Below, piece after piece: positions 24,745-33,200 of a DNA stretch of 64,000 nucleotides (position 1 is its first letter; every line of letters starts with the position of its first letter). The notes beneath the pieces were generated by a model. It was not told where the DNA came from. It made no database searches and was given only the letters and a program-made list of their open reading frames with translations. The stretch comes from Streptomyces sp. NBC_00433 (GTDB taxonomy: Bacteria; Actinomycetota; Actinomycetes; Streptomycetales; Streptomycetaceae): NCBI GenBank assembly GCA_036015235.1, contig CP107926.1, positions 620,001 through 684,000 on the forward strand, given 5' to 3'. The position numbers and the translations under genes are program-made.

Positions 24745-25150
24745 CGCGCCCGTTGGGGGCTTGTCGCTCCGTTCTCCCCCAGCACTTCGCCTGGGGGTAC
24801 CCCCAGGCGCCCCCAGGTGATTGCCACTTGCGGTGGCGTTGCTTGCTTCCGGCCCGGTGGGGGCTTGTGGCGCAGTTCTCCCCCAGCGCTCCGCGTGGGG
24901 GTACCCCCAGGCGCCCCCAGGTGATTGCCACTTGCGGTGGCGTTGCCTTCTTTCCCGCCTGTCCGGCGGGGCGCGCAGTTCCCCGCGCCCCTGAAAAACG
25001 CGTGCCCTCCTGCGCAGAGGGCCCCTGGCATGGGCCAACGCCTGGGCGCAGGAGGACGCGAGCCCGAAGGGGCGCGGGGAACTGCGCGCCCCATCACGAC
25101 GCACGCGCAAGCAAGCAACGCACCGCAAGGGGCAATCACCCAGGGCCGCA
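24745..25150. repeat. Composite intergenic repeat: 104-bp tandem copy, inverted third copy and palindromes
   Basis: Two tandem copies with a 104-bp period (GTGATTGCCACTTGCGGTGG at 24817 and again at 24921), each preceded by a palindrome centred on GGGGGTACCCCC (CTGGGGGTACCCCCAG at 24791-24806; second near 24896-24909). A third, diverged copy of the GTGATTGCC...GCGTTGC end lies inverted at about 25100-25143. The GGGGCGCGGGGAAC element occurs inverted at 24968-24991 and direct at 25069-25092. The block lies between convergent genes and probably terminates both. No convincing gene is inside it. Confidence 0.8.
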
Positions 25151-25178
25151 GGTGAGGGGATCGCCGCCCTCCGGCGGG

Positions 25179-26447
25179 CTAAGGCTGGGGGAAGACGGTG
25201 AGGTGGTCGGTTGGGGTGTGGCGCCCCCGGAGGGAAGCGTGGAGGACCGGGCCCGGGTCCGGGTTGAAGGCGCGGCCCGGGGCGTGGTGGAAGACGCGGT
25301 CGAAGGCGAGGGCGGGGCCTACCGCGCAGACCTCGCCGATGCCGCCCGGTAGCGCAGCGCCACCGTGCTCGTCCAGGATCTGGATGCGCACGCCGGCGAC
25401 GGCGCCGCCGACGTTCAGACCGCGGCGGCGGCCGGCGGCCGCGGACGCCGGCTCCCCCGGGTGGGACAGGTCGATGGCGGTCCACGGCAGGGCCCCGCCG
25501 GCCGGGGCGAATTCCGCCCAGAGCCGGGATGTGGGGAGCAGCGCCCGGTGCCGCGCGGCGAGTTCCGCGGGGCAGGGGTCGCCGACGAGGACGACGGTGC
25601 GCGGTCCCGGGGCGCCGGGGACCAGCAGGCGGTCGTACTGCTGCGGGGTGAGCATGGCGACAGGTGAGCGGGTCAGCGTCCCCTCGGGCGACCCGCAGTA
25701 GAGCGTGCCGGCCGATGCGACGGCCCACCACATCGCGGCGAGGGTCACCGGGCCGCCGGGGGCGGGCTGGCGGATCTCGACGCCGTGTTCGACGGCGCCG
25801 ACCCGCTGGATGCGAGCGGCGGCGGCCAGTTGCCAGGCCCGGTGGTCGATGAGCTCGCCGGTCGGCCCCGGCACGGTGTCCGTACCGGGGGCGAGCAGGA
25901 GATACGCCGGGTCGATCGGGCTCGACCTGGGCAGCGAGTCGTCGGGGCGTACGGCCTCGGCCCGCTGCCAGGTGGCGGGGTCGTCCATCGGGACGACCAG
26001 CTGGACGCCGTCCCAGGCGGCCCGGTGGGCGCGGCCGCACAGGACGGTCTGCGCCCCGCTGAGCGCGGCGATCTCCGGGAGCGCCGCGTCCGGTGTGCCC
26101 GCGGGCACGGGTACGACCACCCCGCCGGCCTTGAGCACCGCCAGCTGGGCCACCAGCGACCTGCGGTGGTCGACGCAGTTGACGATGACGGGGTCGCCGA
26201 GTTGGACGCCGCCGAGCACCAGCAGCGACGCGAGCTGCCGGGCACGGTGCTCCGCGCCCCGGTAGGTGAGCCGGCCCGAGCCGACCCGGACGGCGGTGTG
26301 GTCGGGCTTGCGGGCGGCGACCCTGGCGAACATCGCGTCGAGGGTCAGCTGCCCGGCCGTGGCGGGGGTCAGCTGGAGCGGGCGTTCCGCGGGGCGGGGA
26401 GCCGGTGGTGCGACCGTGGCGGTCGCCCGGTCAGGAGATGAAGTCAT
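25179..26447 (-). CDS. Degenerate AMP-binding (adenylate-forming) protein lacking its C-terminal domain
   Basis: A 422-residue protein with the N-terminal fold of acyl/aminoacyl adenylating enzymes: MFARVAARKPDHTAVRVGSG, LTYRGAEHRARQLASLLVLG, GDPVIVNCVDHRRSLVAQLA and VLKAGGVVVPV. The catalytic signatures have decayed. The P-loop core TSGTTGxPKG appears as LAPGTDTVPGPTGE without the Lys, NxYGPTE appears as WAEFAPAGG, and YRTGDL plus the whole C-terminal subdomain with the catalytic Lys are missing. Either an inactive remnant or a repurposed binding protein. It overlaps the flavin reductase by 17 bp (coupled) and ends about 30 bp from the repeat block, which may mark the truncation event. Confidence 0.72.
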   Translation of the reverse strand: MTSSPDRATATVAPPAPRPAERPLQLTPATAGQLTLDAMFARVAARKPDHTAVRVGSGRLTYRGAEHRARQLASLLVLGGVQLGDPVIVNCVDHRRSLVAQLAVLKAGGVVVPVPAGTPDAALPEIAALSGAQTVLCGRAHRAAWDGVQLVVPMDDPATWQRAEAVRPDDSLPRSSPIDPAYLLLAPGTDTVPGPTGELIDHRAWQLAAAARIQRVGAVEHGVEIRQPAPGGPVTLAAMWWAVASAGTLYCGSPEGTLTRSPVAMLTPQQYDRLLVPGAPGPRTVVLVGDPCPAELAARHRALLPTSRLWAEFAPAGGALPWTAIDLSHPGEPASAAAGRRRGLNVGGAVAGVRIQILDEHGGAALPGGIGEVCAVGPALAFDRVFHHAPGRAFNPDPGPVLHASLRGRHTPTDHLTVFPQP

Positions 26448-26958
26448 AGGAGAGGTGGACGTCCTGCCCGGACTCGGCCCATGCCCCGTAGCGGCGCATG
26501 CCGTACAGCAGCGGCCACTGCGAGGTCAGCTGGGTGACGGCGACGGCCGCGCCCATGACCACCGAGTGGTCGCCGATGTCGTGCACGTCGGCGACGCGGC
26601 AGTCGGCGATGGTGTGCGCGGCCTCGACCAGGTGCGGTCCGCAGGCGGGCTCCTGCATCGCCCAGGGGGTCCGCTCGAAGCGGTCGGGGGCGCCGGAGGC
26701 GAAGAGTTCCGCGGTGCTCCGGGCGGCCTGGTGCAGCAGGTTGATCGTGTAGGCGCCGCTGTCCAGGATGGCCGCCAGGGTGGGGCTGCCGCGCCGCAGG
26801 CAGACCAGCAGGGTCGGCGGGTCGAGGGCGACGCTGCACAGCGAGGTGCAGGTCATGCCCCACGGCACCCCGTCTGGTGCCAGCGTGGTGATGACCGACA
26901 CGCCGGTCGGAAACGCGCTCATCAGCGGACGTATGTCCGGTATCGGTTGCTGCGTCAT
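26431..26958 (-). CDS. Flavin reductase
   Basis: A 175-residue flavin reductase-like FMN/FAD-binding protein (MTQQPIPDIRPLMSAFPTGV, TTLAPDGVPWGMTCTSLCSV, ALDPPTLLVCLRRGSPT). It reduces free flavin with NAD(P)H and passes it to two-component partners. The obvious clients are the halogenase-type enzymes of this window; the single-component monooxygenase at 23273 should not need it. ATG at 26958 follows AGGAAGG; an in-frame GTG at 26985 overlaps the thioesterase stop as GTGA and would add nine residues. It lies between thioesterase and AMP-like protein in the PKS operon. Confidence 0.87.
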   Translation of the reverse strand: MTQQPIPDIRPLMSAFPTGVSVITTLAPDGVPWGMTCTSLCSVALDPPTLLVCLRRGSPTLAAILDSGAYTINLLHQAARSTAELFASGAPDRFERTPWAMQEPACGPHLVEAAHTIADCRVADVHDIGDHSVVMGAAVAVTQLTSQWPLLYGMRRYGAWAESGQDVHLSYDFIS

Positions 26959-26981
26959 GAGCCGGAGCCTTCCTGACGGGT

Positions 26982-27815
26982 TCACACGGTGCTGGGGTGG
27001 AACGCCTGGCGGCCGGCCTGGGCCGGTTGCAGCGCCTGGTGGATCTCCTGGACCAGCCGGACCGCGAAGTCGGGGAAGGCCGGACCCAGGAAGTGGAAGT
27101 GCCCGCCGTCGAAGAGCAGCCGCGCGAAGCGCGCCCGGGTCTGCGCGACCCAGCCGGGCAGGGTGCCCGGCGGCGCGACGTGGTCGTCGGTCGCGCCGAA
27201 GGCGGAGAGCGGTATGCCGAGCGGCGGCCGTGCGGGGTCGGGCCGGTAACCGGCCACCGCTCGCAGGTCGTTGCGTACGAGGTGCAGGAAGCGCTCCCGG
27301 AAGTCGGGGAGTTCGTCGATCCGCGGGTGCATGCCGCCCATCAGGGTGAGCCGGCGCATCAGTTCGTCGTCGGGCAGGTCGGTGTCGGGCAGGCCGTCGG
27401 GCACCCGGTGGCCGGGGGCGGACCTGCCGGACACGCCGAGCCAGGCGGGCGCGACGCCGTCCGCCTCCAGCAGGCGGGCCGTCTCGTGGGCGACGACCGC
27501 GCCGAGGCTGTGGCCGAACAGGGCCAGCGGTGTGCCGTCGGCCCAGGGGCGTATCCGGTCCGCGGTCCAGGCCGCGAGGTGGGCCATGTCGGCGAGCGGC
27601 GGCTGCGTGTGGCTCTTGCCGCGCCCGGGAAGGTCGAGCAGCAGCAGGTCCCAGTCGCGCGGCAGCAGCCGGCTCAGCGGGAAGTAGGCGGCCGCGGAGC
27701 CGCCGGCGTGGTGGATCACCACCAGGCGCAGCCGCGGCTGCGCGACGGGCCTGGGCCGTACGAAGGCGGCGGCGGCGTCCTCGGTGCGGGACGCCACCGC
27801 CTGGCGGGCGGTCAT
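26982..27815 (-). CDS. Thioesterase downstream of the PKS genes
   Basis: A 277-residue discrete thioesterase of the RifR/type II group: LVVIHHAGGSAAAYFPLSRL (31-50), LDLPGRGKS (60-68), nucleophile Ser103 in GHSLG, and His in FDGGHFHFLGP near residue 240. The ATG at 27815 overlaps the PKS3 stop as ATGA, so translation is coupled. None of the three PKS proteins carries a C-terminal thioesterase domain, so this protein may release the chain as well as edit it; the thioesterase at 10052 is the other candidate. Confidence 0.88.
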   Translation of the reverse strand: MTARQAVASRTEDAAAAFVRPRPVAQPRLRLVVIHHAGGSAAAYFPLSRLLPRDWDLLLLDLPGRGKSHTQPPLADMAHLAAWTADRIRPWADGTPLALFGHSLGAVVAHETARLLEADGVAPAWLGVSGRSAPGHRVPDGLPDTDLPDDELMRRLTLMGGMHPRIDELPDFRERFLHLVRNDLRAVAGYRPDPARPPLGIPLSAFGATDDHVAPPGTLPGWVAQTRARFARLLFDGGHFHFLGPAFPDFAVRLVQEIHQALQPAQAGRQAFHPSTV

Positions 27816-30277
27816 CGGGCGGCCCCCGCCGGGTCGGCCAGGGCGGTGTCGGTGATGTCCCTGGCGAGCGAGCCGAGCAGTTCGGTCAGCGGCAGGTCGA
27901 GCGGCAGCTCCTCGGCCGTGAGCCCGAAGGTGTAGTGCTCCTCGACGCGGGTGATGAAGAGCGTCGAGATGAAGGAGTCGCCGCCGCCGTCCAGGAAGGA
28001 CAGCGCCGGGTCGAGCGGCTCGTCGGAGTGCAGGACCTCCTGCAACTGGCCGAGCAGGAAGGCCTCGACGGCCGCGGTGTCCACCGGGTCGGGCGCGTCC
28101 GTGCCGCGGGCGGCGGGACCGGTGCCGCCGTCGCGGGCGGCGCCGCCCATCGCGGGCTCGTCGATCCAGAAGCGGCGCCGCTGGAAGGGGTAGGTGGGCA
28201 GGTCGCCGAGCAGCCGCGCGCCGGGGGCCCGCAGCGCGTCGAACCGCAGGTCGGCGCCTGCCGCGTACAGTTCGCCGAGCGCGGCGAGCAGCAGCCGGTG
28301 CGCGTCCTGCGGCCGGGCGCCGGTCAGCGGCGCCTCGTGCGGTGCGCCGCCGGACTGCCAGCGCAGCCGGGCCGGGCCGCCGCTTTCCTCGCCGAGGGCG
28401 ACCCGCAGCCCGAACCGCCCTAGCAGCGCGGCCAGTTGCCCGGCCGGGGACTCGCCGTCCGCAGGGCCGGGGATGGCCCGGACGAGCACGTCCACCGCCG
28501 CGGTCAGCGCGTCGGCGTCGGCGCCCGGGAGCAGGGTCAGCTCGCGCGGGGCCAGGGCGCGGTCGGCGCGTGGCGCCGGGGCCGCGTCCGACAGGCCCTC
28601 GACGGCCGCGTCCAGCTCGTCGGCCATTTCCGCGGCGCTGCTGCCGGTGACGGCGAGCCGGACCGGGTGGGCGGCCCGGCCGCAGCGCAGGGTGTGGCAC
28701 AGCGACGCGGTCTGCCCGGGGTCGCCCTTGCGGAGGCGGTCGGCGAGCCGCCCGGCGAGTATCGCGAGCGCCGCCGGGTCCTTCGCGGAGACGGTGAGCA
28801 GGTCGGGCCCGCCGTCCTCGATGTCCGCGCCGTCCTGGCCGGACGCCGACGGTCCGTGGCCGACGGCGGGTTCGTACGCTTCGAGGAGGGCGTGCGCGTT
28901 GGTGCCGCTCATGCCGAAGGAGTTGACGCCGGCGATCCGCCGCGGCAGCTGCTCGGGCCAGGGCTGGTTGGTCCGCGGCACGGTGAAGCCCGTGGCCTCC
29001 CAGGGGATGTGCGGGTTGAGCGGGCCGTCGTCCTCCCCCGCGGCCGCCGGGATCTCGCCGTGCCGCAGCATCAGCACGGTCTTGATGAGCGCGGCGATGC
29101 CGGAGGCGGCCTCCAGGTGGCCGAGCCGGGACTTGACGCTGCCGATCGGCAGCGGGAAGCCGCGCTGCCGCACCGCGCCGCCGATCACCCCGTCGAGCGC
29201 ACCGACCTCGATGGGGTCGCCGAGCGCCGTGCCGGTGCCGTGCGCCTCGATCCAGCCGATGTCGGCCGGGTCGACGCGGGCGTCGGCGAGCGCGGCGCGG
29301 ATCACCTCCTGCTGGGCTGGGCCGTTGGGGGCGGTGAGCCCGGAGGCGGCCCCGTCGTGGTTGACGGCGGTGCCGCGCAGCACGGCGAGCACGGGGCGGC
29401 CCTCGCGCTCGGCGTCGGCCAGCCGCATCAGGACCAGCACCCCGACGCCCTCGCCGCGGCCGTAGCCGTCGGCGGAGGCCAGGAAGGACTTCGACCTGCC
29501 GGTCGGGGACAGCGCCCTGGTCTGGCTGAGCGAGACCATCAGGTTCGCGGACAGCAGCAGGTTGGAGCCGCACAGCAGCGCGTAGCGGCACTCGTCGTTG
29601 CGCAGGCCGCGGGCGGCCAGGTGCAGTGCGGTCAGCGACGACGAGCAGGCGGTGTCGACGCTGAGGACGGGGCCGCTGAAGCCCATCACGTGGCTGATCC
29701 GTCCGGCGCCGAAGCACAGCCCGCCGCCGGTGGTGTAGTACGGGTCGATGCCGGTGGTGTCCTCGCGGTCCTCCAGGCGCTCCAGGTACTCGGAGGCCAT
29801 CATGCCGAGGTAGACGCCCACATTGAGCCGGTCGGCGCGGCGTACCGGCACTCCGGCGCGCTCCAGGGCCTCCCACGCGGTCTCCAGCAGCATCCGCTGC
29901 TGGGGGTCGAGGAGTTTCGCCTCGCGCTGGGAGATGCCGAAGAAGTCGGCGTCGAAGTGGGCGATGTCGTCGAGGAAGCCGGCCTGGTCGACGTACGAGC
30001 GGCCGGGCTTGCCCGGCACCGGGTCGTAGACGGCCCGCAGGCCGGGGCGGTCCTCGGGGATCGGCCGGTAGGCGGTGCCGTCGCCGCGCAGGAAGTCCCA
30101 GTAGGCGTCGGGTGAGTCGAGCCCGCCGGGCAGCCGCAGGGCCATGCCGACCACGGCCAGCGGGGCGTGCCGCTCGTCCTCCAGTTCGCGGATTCTGGCC
30201 TGGAGGCGGCGGGAGTGCTTCAGCTGGTCCTCCATCAGCCGGCGGATCTGATCGGCGTCCATGCTGTCCCGCCTCAT
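27812..30277 (-). CDS. Type I PKS, single module KS-(AT-less)-ACP (PKS3)
   Basis: An 821-residue PKS subunit. A docking helix (MDADQIRRLMEDQLKHSRRL) is followed by an intact KS (about 41-470: Cys211 in VDTACSSS, His in EAHGTGT, His in GTNAH). Then comes a 250-residue stretch that keeps the KS-to-AT linker (LLTVSAKDPAALAILAGRLA) and the post-AT motif LPTYPFQRRRFW but no GHSxG acyltransferase. The ACP is at about 735-805 with Ser768 in GGGDSF; the usual Leu after Ser is Phe. There is no KR, DH or TE. ATG 30277 overlaps the PKS2 stop (ATGA); ATG 30262 is an alternative with GAGG ahead of it. It is the last PKS gene of the operon. Confidence 0.88.
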   Translation of the reverse strand: MRRDSMDADQIRRLMEDQLKHSRRLQARIRELEDERHAPLAVVGMALRLPGGLDSPDAYWDFLRGDGTAYRPIPEDRPGLRAVYDPVPGKPGRSYVDQAGFLDDIAHFDADFFGISQREAKLLDPQQRMLLETAWEALERAGVPVRRADRLNVGVYLGMMASEYLERLEDREDTTGIDPYYTTGGGLCFGAGRISHVMGFSGPVLSVDTACSSSLTALHLAARGLRNDECRYALLCGSNLLLSANLMVSLSQTRALSPTGRSKSFLASADGYGRGEGVGVLVLMRLADAEREGRPVLAVLRGTAVNHDGAASGLTAPNGPAQQEVIRAALADARVDPADIGWIEAHGTGTALGDPIEVGALDGVIGGAVRQRGFPLPIGSVKSRLGHLEAASGIAALIKTVLMLRHGEIPAAAGEDDGPLNPHIPWEATGFTVPRTNQPWPEQLPRRIAGVNSFGMSGTNAHALLEAYEPAVGHGPSASGQDGADIEDGGPDLLTVSAKDPAALAILAGRLADRLRKGDPGQTASLCHTLRCGRAAHPVRLAVTGSSAAEMADELDAAVEGLSDAAPAPRADRALAPRELTLLPGADADALTAAVDVLVRAIPGPADGESPAGQLAALLGRFGLRVALGEESGGPARLRWQSGGAPHEAPLTGARPQDAHRLLLAALGELYAAGADLRFDALRAPGARLLGDLPTYPFQRRRFWIDEPAMGGAARDGGTGPAARGTDAPDPVDTAAVEAFLLGQLQEVLHSDEPLDPALSFLDGGGDSFISTLFITRVEEHYTFGLTAEELPLDLPLTELLGSLARDITDTALADPAGAAR

Positions 30278-33200
30278 TTCTCTGTGGTCACATCTGCTTG
30301 CACGGCCCGCAGCAGCTCGTCGAAGGACAGTCCGGCGAGCTCCCCGTCCTCCTCGGCGGGGCTGTCGGGTGTGCCGGGGGCGTTCGTGTCCGCCGGTTCG
30401 GGGGTGGACGGCGGCGGACCGTACGGGGTCCTGGTACGGTCCGCCGCCAGGCTGCCGGCAAGGGCCCGGGGGGCGGGGGCGTCTGCCGGTGCCGGTTCTG
30501 GCGCCGCGGGGGCGGCGGGGGTGGATACGGCCTCCGTCGAGGGCTCCGTCGAGGGCTCCGGCGGGGGTGCCGTCGTCGGGGTCGGCGCGGGGGTCGGGAA
30601 GAGCAGGCCGAGGGTGTGGGCGGCGAGCCGCGCGACGGTCGGGTGGTCGAGCGCCACGGTGGCCGGCAGGTCGTGGCCGACGGCCTCGGACAGCCGGGTG
30701 CGCAGGTCGATGATCATGATCGAGTCGAGCCCGGCCTCGGCGAAGCCGAGGTCGTCGTCCGCGCCTGTGTCGGCGCCGACGGTCGTGTCGACCATGTCGC
30801 GCAGCTCCTTGCGCAGCCGCTCGTCCCTGGACTCGGCCGGCCGGCCGGCCAGGTCGGCGCGCAGCCAGCCGCGGTCGGGAGTGGCGGCCGCGGCCGCCCG
30901 GCGGGGGGTGGGCGCGGGGCGGCGCAGCAGGGTGCCGTCCAGCAGGGCGGCCCTCGATCCGCCGCCACGCTGCGCGTAGGCCGCCGCATAGGCCTCGGTG
31001 TCGAGGGCGACCGCGACCAGTCGCCGCGGGTCGCCGCCGAGCGCGGCCTTGAGCAGGTCCTCGGCCTCGGGGTCGGTGAGCGGGCGCAGGCCCTGCCGGG
31101 CCAGCGCGGCGCGTACGGCGGCGGAGTCGGCGAGTCCGCCGCCGCCCTCCGGGATCCACGGGCCCCAGTCGACGGTGGTCGCGGGGATGCCGTCGGCCCG
31201 CAGGCGGCGGGCGAGGCCGGCCAGGAAGCCGTTGGCGGCGGCGTAGTTGGCCTGGCCCGCGGAGCCGAGGACGGCGGAGGCCGACGAGAAGAGGACCAGG
31301 GCGTCGATGTCGTGCCCGGCCAGTGCCGCCGCCAGGTGCTCGGCGCCGGCGGCCTTGGCGGCGAAGACGGCGTCGAAGTCGTCGTCGGTGAGCTGGTCGA
31401 AGGCCCGGTCGGCGGTGGCGCCCGCCAGGTGCAGCACCGCGCGCAGCGGCGCGGCGGCGCTCGCGGCGGCGACCGCGGCGCGGCAGTCCGCCGGGTCGGT
31501 GACGTCACCGCGCACGACGTCGACCTGGACGCCGCGGGCGGTCAGTTCGGCGATGGCGGCCTGTGCCGCGGGGCCCGGCTCCGAGCGGCCCATCAGGGTG
31601 ATCGCGGAGAAGCCGGCCCGCCCGAGCGCGGCGGCGGCGCTCAGCCCGAGCGCCCCGAGCCCCCCGGTGACCAGCGCGGCGCCACCGGTCGGCGGCGCCT
31701 CGCCGCCTTCGGCCGGTTCCGCGGCCAGCCGCGCCGCCCGTACGCCCTCGGCGCCGACGAGCAGCCGGGGCTCCGCGACGGCGGCGTCCAGCTCCCGGTC
31801 GAGCGCCCTGACCACCGCGCCCGGCTGCCAGTCGGGCCCGAGGCCGACGCGGAGCAGCATCCGTGCGGGCTGCTCGGCCTCGACGGACGCGAGCATCCCC
31901 CACAACGTCTCGGTGACCGGGGCCGGTTCGTCCCCGTCGGGGGCCAGCACGGCGTAGGGCAGGTCCCGCCCGGCGGCCCGGAGGCCCCGCGCGAGCGCAC
32001 CGGCGGCTTCCAGGGCCGATCCGGCGAGCGGCGCGGACGCGTCGCGCCCGGTCCCCGCGGCGTCGTCGTAGGGCTCCTCCGCGAAGCGGGCGTCGACCAG
32101 CAGGTCGGTGCCCGCGGGCGGCGGGGAGTCGGGGTCGTGGGTGGTGACGTGGTGGCCGTAGGACTCCAGGGTGTCGCGCAGCGCACGGCCGGGCTTGGAC
32201 TCGGCGCCGAGCAGGGCGATGCGGCGGGGGTGGGCGGTGGCGTCGCGGGCGGGGAGTGCGGGGGTCTCGTGCCACACGAGCCGGTAGGCGTGCGGGGTGC
32301 CGCCGCGCAGGGAGCGTTCGAGGACCGTGCGGGGGGCGCGGCGGAAGCGGAAGTCGTCGGCGGCGAGCACCGTGCGGCCCGTGTCGTCGAAGAGGTGCAG
32401 GTCGGCGGATTCGACCTGCATCAGGCCGTCGCCGTCGCGGGCGTGCCGGGTCGCGGTGATGTGGCCCCACAGGGTGCCGCCGGGGGTCGGGCGGCCGGGG
32501 AAGGAGACCCGGGCCAGGGCGAAGGGGATGGCCAGCGCGGCCTCCTCGGCGGGCTCGCCCTCCTCCGCGGTGCGGACCGCGAAGACCACGGCGCTCTGCA
32601 GCAGCGAGTCGAGCAGCCCGGGGTGGATCTCGTACGAGGCGGGGTCCTCGCGCGGGTCGGCCGGCTCGGCGTAGCGGATCAGGGCCTCGTCGCCGCGGAT
32701 CCACACCTCGTCGATCCAGCGGAAGGACGGGCCGAGGTGGTAGCCGAGCGCCCGCAGGTGGCGGTAGAAGTCCGCGCCGGTGAGGCGGCGTTCGGCCGCG
32801 GCGGCGAAGGCCCGCGGCTCGGGGGCTTCCGCGCCCGCGGGGTCGGCCTGCGGGACGATCCTGGCGGACAGGTGCTGCTGCCATTCGTCGCGGTCGGCGT
32901 CGACGAGGCTGTGGACGCTGACCTGCCCGTTGCCCAACTCCTCGACGATCTGCAGCTCGTAGCGCTCGCCGTCGTGCAGGACCAGGGCCCGCGGGAAGTA
33001 CAGGTCCGCCAACTCGACGGGGGCGCCGCCCTGTCCGAGTGCGGACAGCACGGTCGCGGTCTGCGAGGCGCCCGGCACCGACACGGTGCCGAACAGCCGG
33101 TGGTCGGTGAGGTGCGCCGGGTAGGCGGTGGTGCGCTCGGTGCGCCACACGCGGCCGCGCAGGCCGGGCGAGCGCAGTTCCGTGCCCCACGCGGGTCCGG

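Noticed and set aside
24817-24947. Possible CRISPR array from the repeated GTGATTGCC unit
   Set aside because: Only two tandem copies with a 104-bp period and no unique spacers of constant length; no cas genes.
24630-25178. Several overlapping open frames between the monooxygenase and AMP-like genes
   Set aside because: They read through tandem and inverted repeats and share no protein family; the stretch is better explained as repeats and terminators.
30278-31159. Upstream extension of PKS3 in the same frame
   Set aside because: The extension is a shadow of the PKS2 KR/ACP region; a docking helix and ATGA overlap support a start at 30277 or 30262.
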